A stretch of 64,000 nucleotides of DNA from NCBI RefSeq assembly GCF_000527695.1, contig NZ_ATSX01000002.1:351472-415471 (forward strand), given 5' to 3'. The translations under genes were made by a program, and so were the position numbers. A model generated the notes under the pieces. That model was not told the origin of the DNA. It did no database searches and was given only the letters and a program-made list of their open reading frames with translations. This DNA comes from Commensalibacter papalotli (ex Servin-Garciduenas et al. 2014) (GTDB taxonomy: Bacteria > Pseudomonadota > Alphaproteobacteria > Acetobacterales > Acetobacteraceae). Shown piece by piece: positions 45,101-57,365 of this stretch (its first letter is position 1; every line of letters begins with the position of its first letter).

Positions 45101-45749
45101 TACCACGAATGAATGGATTTTCTGGGTTTAAAGCGCGTGCACGATGCGCATAAACTAATTCATCATCGATCATCGTTCTAAGCACTGAATCGTCTAAGAT
45201 TTCGAGTGTATTTAATTCATGAGAGGTTCTGAAACCATCAAAGAAATGTAAGAAAGGCACGCGTGATTTTAATGTCGCTACTTGTGAAAGTAATGCGGCG
45301 TCATGGGCTTCTTGAACATTTCCAGAACTAAACAAGGCAAATCCTGTTGTTCTGGCAGCCATGACGTCAGAGTGATCACCAAATATAGATAAAGCAGAAG
45401 TAGCTAACGCACGAGCAGCGACATGAAAAACCGTTGATGTAAGCTCACCTGCAATTTTATACATATTAGGTAGCATTAACATTAACCCTTGAGAGGCGGT
45501 AAATGTTGTTGTTAATGAACCAGACTGAAGAGCACCATGCACAGCTCCAGCAGCACCACCCTCACTTTGCATTTCTTGAATATGAGGAATGTTACCCCAA
45601 ATATTCTTTTTAGCCTGTGCTGCCCATTCATCAGCAAGTTCTGCCATTGTAGAGGAGGGGGTAATAGGGAAAATCGCACAGACTTCGTTTAGGCGATAGG
45701 CAACGTCCGCGGCGGCTGTATTACCATCGATTATAATTCTTTTACTCAT
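42141..45749 (-). CDS. nifJ: Pyruvate:ferredoxin (flavodoxin) oxidoreductase, copy 2
   Basis: Second full-length PFOR, 1202 aa, with the same domain order as copy 1: ITPSSTMAE near residue 29, CIQCGQCSFVCP and CTGCGLCVEACP clusters near 693 and 751, CAGCGETPY near 824, and the ThDP motif GDGWAYDIGYGGLDHVLA near the C-terminus. I take ATG 45749; GTG 45752 overlaps the preceding stop. The gltD-like gene upstream ends at 45752 (stop overlaps), so translation is coupled. The copy 2 tail has a slightly longer C-terminus. It may be a differently regulated isoform or act on another 2-oxoacid. Confidence 0.93.
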   Translation of the reverse strand: MSKRIIIDGNTAAADVAYRLNEVCAIFPITPSSTMAELADEWAAQAKKNIWGNIPHIQEMQSEGGAAGAVHGALQSGSLTTTFTASQGLMLMLPNMYKIAGELTSTVFHVAARALATSALSIFGDHSDVMAARTTGFALFSSGNVQEAHDAALLSQVATLKSRVPFLHFFDGFRTSHELNTLEILDDSVLRTMIDDELVYAHRARALNPENPFIRGTAHNPDTFFQAREAVNPYYEKVPDILRDAMNEFARLTGRQYKLFDYYGAEDPEKILILMGAGAKTAVQAAKLLAAKGEKVGVIQVRLFRPFSIQYLLDVLPKTVKKIAVLEQHKEVGSIGEPLYQDIIVAMAQAIASKKISEMPLIIGGRYGLSNKDFTPAMAIAVYAELDKEHPRNSFTIGINDDVSHTSLTFDKTLNPESDKVTRAVFFGLGADGTVGANKNSVKIIGDDAGLYAQGFFVYDSHKSGAQTISHLRFGPEPIDAPYLIEHANFVACHKFEFLERQDILKLASHNSVFLLNAPYDASEIWDKLSKDVQEQIIEKDIQFYVINASSVAKELGLGFRVNTILQTCFFSISGVLDKDQAIKSIKAHIQKSYGRKGEHVVQQNYAAVDGALKYLQQVDVPKTVTSKLEKIALVPANSSDFIKQVTAKMFAAEGDSIPVSAVPADGTFPSGTCALEKRNVSDIIPEWRSDLCIQCGQCSFVCPHSVIRSRYYNEKEAANAPEGFQSVPVNARGYPESRFTLQVYIEDCTGCGLCVEACPAYSLIESETKALNMIDKADIFKQEKANIDFFEKLPVNNRADVDFSNVRGVQFLQPLFEFPGACAGCGETPYLKLLSQLFGDRMQVANATGCSSIYGGNLPVTPWAKNHEGRGPAWSNSLFEDNAEFGLGYRLAANNQLELAVKQLNELADIVDTSLIDDIIHAPQDQESEIRRQRERIAELKVKLLPLKDKDARVQNMLSLVDHLVRRSIWIVGGDGWAYDIGYGGLDHVLASGKNVNILVLDTEVYSNTGGQASKATPMAAIAKFATGGKHTPRKDLALQAIAYGNVYVAQVAMGANPQQTLQAFREAETYDGPSIILAYSHCIAHGIDMTKGMNQQHLATETGYWPLFRFDPRMRTYGQNPFRLDSNKPNLPLSTYAYNEIRYKALLKSNPKEAEYLMKMAQNWVNERYRTYEDLAARDGSRFQPDPFESGIAARESVGV

Positions 45750-45751
45750 CA

Positions 45752-47377
45752 CTAAATCTCACTTTGCATATCAATGGCATGACATGGACATTGCTCATAA
45801 CAAGCAGCACAACCCGTACATTTGTCTAAATCAACACTATACCCAAGACCTACCCCTAATTTCTTAATGGCGCCTTCAGGACAAGCAGCATAGCAATTGT
45901 CACATTCGTAACAATTCCCACAGGAGAGACATCGTTTTGCTTCATATTGAGCTTGTCGTTCGGTTAATCCTTCAATAACCTCATTAAAATTATCTCGATT
46001 AGATAAAGACAGTTCTTCTTGTTCTGATTTGGTTGCGTCTGAATAAATTGGCAGATTCATTCCTTGATAGTGAATAACTCTATGCTTGGCAGCAGGCTGG
46101 TACAATGTATCTCTTAACCACGCATTAACATAGTGTGCTGCTTTTTTACCGTGTCCGACTGCGGTGGTAACCGTTCTGTCGGCTGGCACCATATCACCAC
46201 CTGCGAAAATACCCGCATGTCCTGTTTGCATATGTGTATCTACAATTACCGTACCATCTTTTTTAAACTCAACGCCGTCTACACTGCGTAAAAAATCAGT
46301 CTCTGTCGTTTGCCCAACAGCAAGTATTAAAGAATCAGCAGATAAAGTTTCAAATTCGCCTGTTGGCACAGGTTTGCCTTCATCATTTAACACTACTTTT
46401 TCAATGGTAATATTGGTACCATCCATGTTTTTAATGGTAGATAACCATTTAATTTTCACACCCTCTTCTAATGCTTCTTCAACTTCGAATTGGTGTGCCG
46501 GCATGTGGTTTTGATCACGACGATAAACGATGATGGCGTCATCAGCACCCAGCCTTTTTGCTGTTCTTGCAGAATCCATTGCCGTATTACCACCACCATA
46601 GATGACTACTTTACGTCCTAATAATGGCTTCTCACCGACACCAGCTTTTTTTAATACATCAACAGCATCTAGTATTTTTGCTGAATCACGAGCGGGAATA
46701 TTAATATTACTGCCTGCTTGAGCACCGATTGCTAAATAAACCGCATCAAAATTTCCAGCTTTTTGATCATTTAATACATCAGTTATTTTATGATTAAGAT
46801 TAATTTTGATACCAAGAGTAATCAACCGATCAACTTCTTTTTGTAGGATATCACGTGGCAGACGATACGCAGGAATACCAAAATGAAGCATTCCTCCAGA
46901 TACAGGGCCAGCTTCAAAAATCTCGACAGTATGTCCAAGCATTGCAAGGTGGTACGCAGCGGAAAGGCCACTTGGTCCAGCACCAATAACCATAACGCGC
47001 TTTCCTGAATTTGGTATATTTTTTTGGAATTGCCAATTTTCCTCTAGGGCTTTGTCCCCTAAAAAGCGCTCAACAGCATGGATACTGACTGAACTGTTCA
47101 GCTCTACTCTGTTACAAGCCGTTTCACAAGGATGATAACAAACGCGTCCATGAATAGCTGGGAAAGGGTTGTTTTTTGTTAACTCAAGCCATGCCTCGTA
47201 ATAATCTCCAGCTTGTGCATGTGCTAACCAGGATTGAATATTTTCACCTGCTGGACACGCTTCATTACAAGGTGGCAGTAAATCTACATAAATGGGATGG
47301 CTTTTACGTTCAGAACCTGTTGTTTGTGGACGCATTAAATCCACAACCCCACTCATATCATGTTGGTTTTTATTCAT
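45752..47377 (-). CDS. GltD-like NAD(P)H:ferredoxin-type oxidoreductase with 2x[4Fe-4S], copy 2
   Basis: Paralog of the protein at 14727-16358, 541 aa from ATG 47377 (a longer frame runs to 47425, but MNKNQHDMS aligns with the start of copy 1). It keeps CNEACPAGENIQSW, CYHPCETACNR, the FAD motif GAGPSGLSAAYHLAMLG, GGGNTAMDSARTAK for NADPH, and the C-terminal clusters CLSCGNCYECDNCYAACP and CTGCAACYEQCP. Its stop overlaps the PFOR copy 2 start, so the pair is strongly coupled. It probably passes electrons from pyruvate oxidation to NAD(P)+, or the reverse. Confidence 0.82.
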   Translation of the reverse strand: MNKNQHDMSGVVDLMRPQTTGSERKSHPIYVDLLPPCNEACPAGENIQSWLAHAQAGDYYEAWLELTKNNPFPAIHGRVCYHPCETACNRVELNSSVSIHAVERFLGDKALEENWQFQKNIPNSGKRVMVIGAGPSGLSAAYHLAMLGHTVEIFEAGPVSGGMLHFGIPAYRLPRDILQKEVDRLITLGIKINLNHKITDVLNDQKAGNFDAVYLAIGAQAGSNINIPARDSAKILDAVDVLKKAGVGEKPLLGRKVVIYGGGNTAMDSARTAKRLGADDAIIVYRRDQNHMPAHQFEVEEALEEGVKIKWLSTIKNMDGTNITIEKVVLNDEGKPVPTGEFETLSADSLILAVGQTTETDFLRSVDGVEFKKDGTVIVDTHMQTGHAGIFAGGDMVPADRTVTTAVGHGKKAAHYVNAWLRDTLYQPAAKHRVIHYQGMNLPIYSDATKSEQEELSLSNRDNFNEVIEGLTERQAQYEAKRCLSCGNCYECDNCYAACPEGAIKKLGVGLGYSVDLDKCTGCAACYEQCPCHAIDMQSEI

Positions 47378-47886
47378 ATTTCTTTGAACTCCAGATTTGT
47401 GGCAAGGTGATACCTCATCACACAAATGATTATTTATTAATTCATTAAGTTTGAATTTTTTTATTTATATTAGCCTCTCAGTATCCATAAAAATTAGATT
47501 TTATTTGGATGTGCTGAATATTAATAATCTAGAAACAGCGGGCCTATAAATTTTGATGAAGACAGAAAAATTACAGTCTCACTATGTCAAGATAAATGAT
47601 GTACTTGACTAGGATCTATATTGCTTAAATTAACTGTATATTACAAACAATATTTAAGGTTTTTTTTAAATATATTGCTTTAAATTACAATGAAATTAAT
47701 CTATTATAGTCAGAAATTGCACATGATAATATCGTTGCAAAATGAGACAAAAAGTTACTTTAAAATATAATACAACACCATTTCTTCTATAGAGTTGTTG
47801 AGTTTACATAGTAACTTTTTATTATCATAATCAGCGGTCACTTTATCATTTAAATAATTTGAATTTATGTAGATATAAATTGGTTT
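47378..47886. other. Intergenic region between the second PFOR operon and lacY
   Basis: About 500 AT-rich bases. The left part is the promoter region of the PFOR operon. The right part holds a structured element: a perfect 11-bp inverted repeat AAAAAGTTACT / AGTAACTTTTT at 47749-47759 and 47810-47820 with a 50-base loop and smaller nested hairpins. This may end the lacZY transcript on the minus strand, because TTTTT follows. No gene is seen. Confidence 0.45.
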
Positions 47887-49155
47887 TTATGAAGTGGGCT
47901 CTATGGTAGGAGCTTGTTTATTAATAACCTTGTTCACATCAACATCACCACCTGTTAAGGTGAAAATAGAGATAACTGAAAAACTAAAGGCGATAATACC
48001 CAAAATAATATAGGTATCTTGAAATCCTATTGTTTCATATAGGTTTCCAGTTAAATATGACATTAACATAATTGCAATTTGTTTAAAAAAACAAAAGCAT
48101 ACAAGATAAATAGTTGCTGATAATCTAATTTCAAAAACAGTAGTAATATATTTAAAACACCCGACAATTAAAAATGGAACTTCAAACATATGGAGTGTTT
48201 TCAAAATAATAACTTCAATAACAGAAGTAGCAAAAGCTGATCCTAAAATCCGCATAGACATAATGAAACCCGCAATTAATAGTCCATTTTTAGGCCCGAT
48301 ACGATTAATAATTAAAGGAGTAAAAAACATCACTAGCGCATTTAATAATTCTCCTAGCGTGGTAACATATCCAAAAGCTCTTGTTCCCTGAGCTTCTGAT
48401 GTAAAAAAGGATACAAAAAAATTGGCGAATTGTTGATCAAAGACATCATAGGTACAAGAAACACCGATAACAAATAAACTTAGGAACCAAAGTCTAGGAT
48501 TTTTAAATAATTGTAATACCAAACCAATATCAAAAGGTTTTTCTTGAACTTCAGGTGTAATTTTCTCCTCTTGAGTATTTTTATTTTCTGGGTTGGACAA
48601 ATATAACAAGATTGCTAAGCAGATTGCAAAAACAGATCCCATCCAAAAAACAAACTCATTATTAATGGTCATCATATAACCAACAACAGAGGCGCATATT
48701 GCCCAACCAACACATCCAAACATTCTGGCTCTGCCAAATTCAAAATGATTATGACGACTGACTTTTTCTATATATGCTTCAATCGTAGGTGCACCACCAT
48801 TATAAATAAAGCCCAAGTAAAACCCACCAACCACAGAAGCAATATAAATATTGACTTTTAGCAAAGGTCCAAGAACGAATATAAAAAATGGGCCAAACAA
48901 AACCAACATCCCAACAATAACCCATAAGAGATGCTTTTTTGTTCCAAATTTATCTGATAACAGTCCAAAAATTGGTTGGAAAACCAATGCAAAAAAAGAA
49001 ATGCTGGCAAACATAATTCCCATATTAGATTTGGAGACATGATGAATTTCACCAAGCCAAATTGGGAAAAAAGGGAAATATGCACCTATAATAAAGAAAT
49101 ATAGAAAAAAGAAAGATCCAAAAATCCAAAAATTTTGATTTTTAAGATAATACAT
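47887..49155 (-). CDS. lacY: Lactose permease
   Basis: Proton-coupled lactose importer of 422 aa, strongly matching E. coli LacY over its whole length from [10 protein letters not shown]. The residues used by LacY are in place: Glu126 and Arg144/Cys148 equivalents in EAYIEKVSR and FGRARMFGC, Glu269 in GELLNAL, Arg302 in MSMRILG, and His322/Glu325 in [10 protein letters not shown]. Twelve hydrophobic helices are visible. It starts 21 bases after the lacZ stop, as the second structural gene of the lac operon. No lacA follows. Acetic acid bacteria usually lack this gene; it is probably horizontally acquired from an enterobacterium. Confidence 0.95.
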   Translation of the reverse strand: MYYLKNQNFWIFGSFFFLYFFIIGAYFPFFPIWLGEIHHVSKSNMGIMFASISFFALVFQPIFGLLSDKFGTKKHLLWVIVGMLVLFGPFFIFVLGPLLKVNIYIASVVGGFYLGFIYNGGAPTIEAYIEKVSRHNHFEFGRARMFGCVGWAICASVVGYMMTINNEFVFWMGSVFAICLAILLYLSNPENKNTQEEKITPEVQEKPFDIGLVLQLFKNPRLWFLSLFVIGVSCTYDVFDQQFANFFVSFFTSEAQGTRAFGYVTTLGELLNALVMFFTPLIINRIGPKNGLLIAGFIMSMRILGSAFATSVIEVIILKTLHMFEVPFLIVGCFKYITTVFEIRLSATIYLVCFCFFKQIAIMLMSYLTGNLYETIGFQDTYIILGIIAFSFSVISIFTLTGGDVDVNKVINKQAPTIEPTS

Positions 49156-49176
49156 GATGGATTTCCCCTTTGCCTT

Positions 49177-52278
<3,102 letters not shown>

Positions 52279-52295
52279 TCATAACTCCTAAATAT

Positions 52296-52316
52296 AAATG
52301 TTATTCGTTCACATTT
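52296..52316. promoter_or_regulatory. lac operator O1 between lacI and lacZ
   Basis: On the minus strand the core is AATGTGAACGAATAACATT, a near-palindrome that shares TGTGA-C-ATAACA with E. coli O1. It lies just after the -10 box and before the lacZ ribosome site, where a bound repressor blocks transcription. Confidence 0.85.
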
Positions 52317-52319
52317 ATA

Positions 52320-52349
52320 AGTAGAGTAATAAACACCACCACTTGTAAA
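52320..52349 (-). promoter_or_regulatory. lacZY promoter
   Basis: On the minus strand a -35 TTTACA (52344-52349), identical to the E. coli lac -35, is followed 18 bases later by TCTACT (52320-52325). The 18-base spacing equals that of E. coli lac. The start point falls within or at the edge of O1. The -10 is weak, which suggests an activator or low basal expression; no convincing CRP site was found. Confidence 0.6.
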
Positions 52350-52388
52350 ATCATATAAAAGTGAGGTGTGGATATTTTCTTATTTTAC

Positions 52389-53474
52389 CTAAGATCTTGC
52401 TGATAAATAATTTGCAATCACATATAATTGCTTAGCAAACTCTTTATCATTTGTTGAATTTAATGAATTGGCAGAAGTGCTTGTCTCTCTTTTAACTAAA
52501 CTTGTTGGTAACACAAGAGACGAAATATTACTCTCGGGAGCGTTCATTTTATGTACTAATTTCTCGACAGCTTGTTTACCCAACTCCTTAAAATCTTGAG
52601 CAATAGTCGTTAAAGGAGGATAAAAAAATGCGCTATCCTCTGTATCATCATATCCAATCACTGATATTTGTTCTGGGATTTGAATTCTCAGCTCATGTAA
52701 GGCACGTAATCCCCCCAATGCCATTTGATCATTAGCAAAACAAATCGCTGTTGGGTGTTGATGAGAATAGCATAATGCTTTTGTCAAGGCATATCCCGAA
52801 GCAGAGCTCCAATCGCCTTCTTGAATACTTATTGGGGATATACGATGCTTTTGTAAGGCTTTAATCCACCCATCAAAACGTAACCGAGCAGATACAGAAC
52901 TTTGAGGCCCTGTAATTAATGCAATTGACGTATGTCCGAACTCAATCAGATGTGTAATGCCTTGTTGTCCTCCCTCTCTTGAATCTGTCATTACAGAAAG
53001 GCAGGATTCTTTGGGGTCTACATCCATAAATAAAACAGGAATATTTCGACATAAATGCTGAATTTGAATAATTTGTTGCGAATTGCTGGGGATGTTGACA
53101 ATAATCCCATCGACGCGTTGTTCTAATAATTCGTTGATAACATGGTCTATTATATTCAAAGATTGATTTTTGGCCATTGCAATAACAACACTATATTTTA
53201 ATTCTTCCGCATGCACCTTAACAGAAGCTGCAATTTGAGAAGGCGCGTGCAATGAAATATCTGTGGTTGCTAAACCAATCGTACTGCTTTTCTTGCCAGC
53301 CAATTGTTGGGCTACACGATTAGGCGTATAATTCAATGATTTCATCGCAGTGAAAACTGCTTCTTTTGTTTTTATAGAAACGCAAACAGAGCCGTTGATC
53401 ACACGCGAAACTGTTTGATAAGACACCCCAGCCAATGCAGCAACATCTTTTAATGTTGGCTGTTTATTAAGCAT
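52389..53474 (-). CDS. lacI: Lac repressor
   Basis: A 361-aa LacI-family repressor that looks orthologous to E. coli LacI. The recognition helix YQTVSRV (about 20-26) is identical to E. coli's, and NRVAQQLAGK is the hinge. Core segments SSVSARLR, GYDDTEDSA and LPTSLVKR match the inducer-binding and dimer regions. The C-terminus retains a leucine/isoleucine-containing end that may form a tetramer helix (EFAKQLYVIANYL). It is upstream of lacZ, same strand, separated by the promoter and operator, as in E. coli. It should repress lacZY until allolactose binds. Confidence 0.95.
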   Translation of the reverse strand: MLNKQPTLKDVAALAGVSYQTVSRVINGSVCVSIKTKEAVFTAMKSLNYTPNRVAQQLAGKKSSTIGLATTDISLHAPSQIAASVKVHAEELKYSVVIAMAKNQSLNIIDHVINELLEQRVDGIIVNIPSNSQQIIQIQHLCRNIPVLFMDVDPKESCLSVMTDSREGGQQGITHLIEFGHTSIALITGPQSSVSARLRFDGWIKALQKHRISPISIQEGDWSSASGYALTKALCYSHQHPTAICFANDQMALGGLRALHELRIQIPEQISVIGYDDTEDSAFFYPPLTTIAQDFKELGKQAVEKLVHKMNAPESNISSLVLPTSLVKRETSTSANSLNSTNDKEFAKQLYVIANYLSARS

Positions 53475-53565
53475 AAAATATCAGCTTTCATTGTTAAATT
53501 GATATATCAGATATAAACATCAACTTGGTACGTTAGTATATTTTGCTTACAAAGTGTAAAGTTTT

Positions 53566-54018
53566 TTATAATGCACATTTACCGATTTTAATCGTGTGAT
53601 CGACTTTACATCCCATGAAATATTCAGGTTGATACGTTTCTTCGTTTATTCTGTTTTCCAGTTGAACAAATCCGTGTTTTTGATAAAATTTAACAGCAGC
53701 CTTATTCTCGGTATAAACATTTAAAAATAATTCAGAGCGAACCTGTCTGGCTCTTTCAATGAGGCTAGAGCCTAATCCTTTGCGTTGATATTCTGTTTTG
53801 ATAAAAAGACCAGAAATATAATTATCTGTTAATCCAATAAATCCCTTTATTCCGTGAATATCTTGTACATAGACTTCTGATGATGGAAGGATCATTCTGA
53901 CTAAGTCAGTATTGTTTTTAAAAAAAGATGGATCAATAAAAGGGTGAGCGAATAGATTTTGATTGAGCCAAATAGCCATCACTTGATCTAAATCATTACT
54001 TTGAAATTCTCTGATCAT
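53566..54018 (-). CDS. GNAT-family acetyltransferase (YiaC/YjaB-like)
   Basis: A 150-aa N-acetyltransferase. The acetyl-CoA motif is KTEYQRKGLGSSLIERA (about 75-91), followed by NVYTENKAAVKFYQKHGF (about 100-117), both typical of GNAT. The N-terminal MIREFQSNDL and HPFID segment resemble E. coli YiaC, a putative lysine or small-molecule acetyltransferase. It follows cysN by 24 bases on the same strand and may be co-transcribed, but no functional link to sulfur is evident. Confidence 0.82.
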   Translation of the reverse strand: MIREFQSNDLDQVMAIWLNQNLFAHPFIDPSFFKNNTDLVRMILPSSEVYVQDIHGIKGFIGLTDNYISGLFIKTEYQRKGLGSSLIERARQVRSELFLNVYTENKAAVKFYQKHGFVQLENRINEETYQPEYFMGCKVDHTIKIGKCAL

Positions 54019-54042
54019 TGATCCCTCTATAATTTTAAAGAA

Positions 54043-55356
54043 CTATTTAAATAAAACAGCCCCCGCTGTACGATTGGTTGCTGTATCCACAAGGATAGCA
54101 GCCCCAACGTCTTTGGCTTCATTATATGGTAAAATAGGAATGGGTTGTTGTAATACCAAAGAAACTTCTCCAATGCTGTTTTTATCCAGATTTTCGGCAG
54201 GTTCAGTTTCCAAAGTATGAATATTTAAATGATGTTCAATTGCTGATACTTTTGTTTTAATCCAACGGTGTCCGTGCTTTAACCAATAGGCACGCCCTAC
54301 AACCAAAGGCTCATCATCTAACCATGCCAAGGTTGCTTTGGCTTCTTTTTGTGAAGTTGATGATTCAGCTGCAATTAACCAATCCCCACGGGAAACATCA
54401 ATCTCTTGATCTAAGATTAAACCGACAGATTGACCTGTAGCAGCTTCATGAAGTTCTTCTTGTAGTGCGTTGGCAAAGATCTTGCTGATTTTGGCTTTTG
54501 CACCAGAAGGCTGAACGGTCAAATGATCTCCAACCGTGACAGTGCCCGCAGCAACTCTACCCCAGAAAATACGACGACCATGTTGGGTTGATGAACCATC
54601 ATGAGCTTCTTGTAATTTTTGCACGAACTGAACAGGGAAATGAAATGCTTGTGTGTTATACGCAACGTGAGAAGGGAGTGCTGTTAAGGCTTCTAATAGG
54701 CTAGGTCCTTGATAGACTTTTTCACATAAAATATTGCCATGTTTATCGGCATTACGAGTGGTAATATTTAACCCTTTTAATGCAGAAATAGGAATAATAT
54801 CCGTAATGGTTACATTGGCTTGTTGGGTGAATTTTTCCAAAGCACGTTTGACATTAATAAATGCTGTATCAGGGTCCTTGATCGCGTCTAATTTATTAAT
54901 GGCAAACAAAATAGAAGGCACTTTTAATAAGTTAGCCAATAAGGTATGACGACGTGTTTGAGGTAATAACTCAACCACTTTGTCTTCCCAATTGATTTTG
55001 GTTACATCAACCAAGATCACCGCAGCATCGCTGCTGCTGGCGGCGGTAATCATGTTGCGCGTATATTGCTCATGGCCAGGCGCATCGGCAATAATAAATT
55101 TACGTTCTGGCGTGGTGAAATAACGATAGGCAACATCAATGGTAATACCTTGTTCACGTTCAGCCTGTAATCCATCGGTTAATTTGGCTAGATCATAAGA
55201 TTCATCATCAGCAAGTTTATGTTGAATGCCAGAAAGCTGATCCGCAAGAATGGCTTTACTGTCCAGCAATAAACGCCCAATTAAGGTGCTTTTCCCATCA
55301 TCGACGCTGCCAGCGGTTAAGAATTTAAGCGTATGTTTGTTTTGTAAAGATGACAT
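54043..55356 (-). CDS. cysN: Sulfate adenylyltransferase large subunit
   Basis: GTPase subunit of ATP sulfurylase that, with CysD, makes adenylyl sulfate (APS). The 437-aa protein has the P-loop GSVDDGKSTLIG (about 16-27), the DAPGHEQY switch motif and NKLD. It is not fused to an APS kinase (CysC), and no cysC is seen in the cluster. It follows cysD by 41 bases in the operon cysH-cysD-cysN. Confidence 0.95.
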   Translation of the reverse strand: MSSLQNKHTLKFLTAGSVDDGKSTLIGRLLLDSKAILADQLSGIQHKLADDESYDLAKLTDGLQAEREQGITIDVAYRYFTTPERKFIIADAPGHEQYTRNMITAASSSDAAVILVDVTKINWEDKVVELLPQTRRHTLLANLLKVPSILFAINKLDAIKDPDTAFINVKRALEKFTQQANVTITDIIPISALKGLNITTRNADKHGNILCEKVYQGPSLLEALTALPSHVAYNTQAFHFPVQFVQKLQEAHDGSSTQHGRRIFWGRVAAGTVTVGDHLTVQPSGAKAKISKIFANALQEELHEAATGQSVGLILDQEIDVSRGDWLIAAESSTSQKEAKATLAWLDDEPLVVGRAYWLKHGHRWIKTKVSAIEHHLNIHTLETEPAENLDKNSIGEVSLVLQQPIPILPYNEAKDVGAAILVDTATNRTAGAVLFK

Positions 55357-55397
55357 AAAATCGTTTCCTCAAGAGTTAAAATGATGACAGCGTAAAC

Positions 55398-56312
55398 TTA
55401 GAAATAACCTTCAAGTTTACGTTTCTCCATAGATGCTTCAGAGGTTTGATCATCCATACGGGTGGCTCCTCGCTCACTGATAGTTACAGCAGCCGTTTCC
55501 TTGACAATGTCACTGGCATTGGCAGCATCACTTTCAATAGGGCAAGTACAAGTCATATCCCCAACAGTGCGGAAACGCACAGTTTTGGTTTCAATGGTTT
55601 CCCCTTCTTGCACAGGGGTAACATCGGTTACTGGCACTAATAATCCTTTACGGGGGATCACTTGGCGCTGATGAGCGTAATATAGGTTAGGAAGCGGGAT
55701 TTTTTCTTGTTCAATATATTTCCACACATCAAATTCTGTCCAATTAGAGATTGGGAAGACACGGAAATTTTCGTCAGGTAAAATGCGGGTATTAAATATA
55801 TTCCATAATTCTGGGCGTTGTGCTTTGGGTTGCCATTGACCAAAAGAATCACGATGAGAGAAAATGCGTTCTTTGGCACGGGCCTTTTCTTCATCGCGTC
55901 TTGCGCCACCTAATAAGGCATCAAAACGAAATTCTTCAATTGCTTCTAGTAGTGTCACAGATTGGTGTGGATTACGACTTTCCAAAGGGTGACTTAATCG
56001 AACAGTGCCACGTTTCATGGAATCTTCAACATTACGAACGATTAATTTTGCATTAAGCTCTTTGGCTCTGCGATCACGAAATTCAACAACTTCAGGGAAA
56101 TTGTGTCCAGTATCAATCATCAATAAAGGGAAGGGGAATTGTCCTTGCCCAAACGCTTTTTCTGCCAAACGTAACATGACGCAAGAATCTTTTCCCCCAG
56201 AAAAAAGAAGTGCAGGGCGTTCAAAAGAGCCAGCCACTTCTCTCATGATAAAGATAGATTCTTCTTCTAAATCAGAAAGAGGAGTATATAAATTGGGTGA
56301 ATGAGAAGTCAT
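55398..56312 (-). CDS. cysD: Sulfate adenylyltransferase small subunit
   Basis: PP-loop ATP pyrophosphatase that forms APS together with CysN. The 304-aa protein shows FSGGKDSCVMLRLAEKAF (about 37-54), the LLGGARRDEEKARAKER motif, and the C-terminal GATRMDDQ...MEKRKLEGYF. It is between cysH and cysN on the minus strand. Confidence 0.95.
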   Translation of the reverse strand: MTSHSPNLYTPLSDLEEESIFIMREVAGSFERPALLFSGGKDSCVMLRLAEKAFGQGQFPFPLLMIDTGHNFPEVVEFRDRRAKELNAKLIVRNVEDSMKRGTVRLSHPLESRNPHQSVTLLEAIEEFRFDALLGGARRDEEKARAKERIFSHRDSFGQWQPKAQRPELWNIFNTRILPDENFRVFPISNWTEFDVWKYIEQEKIPLPNLYYAHQRQVIPRKGLLVPVTDVTPVQEGETIETKTVRFRTVGDMTCTCPIESDAANASDIVKETAAVTISERGATRMDDQTSEASMEKRKLEGYF

Positions 56313-56345
56313 AAAATTTCCCTTAAGTCTTAAATCAAATCGTTA

Positions 56346-57104
56346 TTATTTTGAAGGTCTGTTTGATAGAGAAGATGCCTCATGAACATGTAATCCACAT
56401 TCTTTTGCGCCATCTTGTTCCCACCACCAACGTCCAGCACGGAAATCTTCACCTAAAGCAATCGCACGGGTGCAAGGTTGACATCCAATGCTAACATAAA
56501 ATTGGTCATGCAAGGGATTATAAGGTACGTTATTTTCTTTGACATAATGCCAGATATCCCCAATCGTCCAATCTAATAAAGGATTAATTTTTACCTTTGG
56601 TTGTGTTGCATCGCTTGGATTTTCTTGTTCAATTATTTGTAAGTTGGCTCTAAAGTTAGATTGTTCTCTACGTAGGCCTGTAATCCAAGCTTCATGTCCC
56701 TTAAGCATTACTTTTAAAGGGACTAGCTTACGAATATGGCAACATTCTTTGCGCAGCTCAACTGATTCGAAAATCCCATTTTCGCCATTTTTTTTGACAT
56801 ATTCAGCAACTTGATCTTCATCAGGATAATAAGTTTTTATTTCCAGATTATAATGAGTTTCTGCTTGATCTTTAAGATCCAAGGTTTGCTGATGTAATTT
56901 TTTCGTATCCAACATTGCAATAGAAATAGGTAGGCCTAAACGGTGAATAAAGTCCGTAATGACCATATCTTCGACCCCAAGGCTGGTGGCTTGAACGATT
57001 TGGCCATACTCAGCCACCGCGTTTTTAAGGATTTCTTGAGTTTCAAGCAGTTTACGTTCATAAAATTCACTGGGTTTTTTAGAGTATAGTTCTATCGGAG
57101 TCAT
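56346..57104 (-). CDS. cysH: Assimilatory adenylyl-sulfate reductase, iron-sulfur type
   Basis: Reduces APS to sulfite with thioredoxin or glutaredoxin. The 252-aa protein has paired cysteines KECCHIRK (about 124-131) and CQPC (about 209-212), which bind a [4Fe-4S] cluster and mark the APS-using group. The catalytic Cys is near the C-terminus in ECGLH. Enterobacterial PAPS reductases lack the cluster cysteines. The absence of cysC here agrees with direct use of APS. Confidence 0.93.
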   Translation of the reverse strand: MTPIELYSKKPSEFYERKLLETQEILKNAVAEYGQIVQATSLGVEDMVITDFIHRLGLPISIAMLDTKKLHQQTLDLKDQAETHYNLEIKTYYPDEDQVAEYVKKNGENGIFESVELRKECCHIRKLVPLKVMLKGHEAWITGLRREQSNFRANLQIIEQENPSDATQPKVKINPLLDWTIGDIWHYVKENNVPYNPLHDQFYVSIGCQPCTRAIALGEDFRAGRWWWEQDGAKECGLHVHEASSLSNRPSK

Positions 57105-57365
57105 TATGTGTGAGCTTTGCTGAAAAAAGAAAATACGAAGCGGTGTAAAACAAAAAATCCTTTTGTATAATTAGAACCTATCTTTTAACAAAAAAATTAT
57201 AAAAAGGGTAGGTAGTGAATAAATGTTAATTTATTATACTTTATTTATATGTATTTAATTGTTTTTCTAAAATAAATCAACAAAAATATCATTTTTTATA
57301 GGATTTTAATATATATAACTTAATATAATAGTGATTTATTTTATATGAGATTATTATCAAGAATT

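Noticed and set aside
52355..52385. CRP site upstream of the lac promoter
   Set aside because: Only a half-site (AAGTGAGG) is present; the second half TCACA at the right spacing is missing.
52407..52427. Possible third lac operator (O3) at the 3' end of lacI
   Set aside because: The stretch AATTTGCAATCACATATAATT has some symmetry and lies about 110 bases from O1, but matches O1/O3 at too few core positions.
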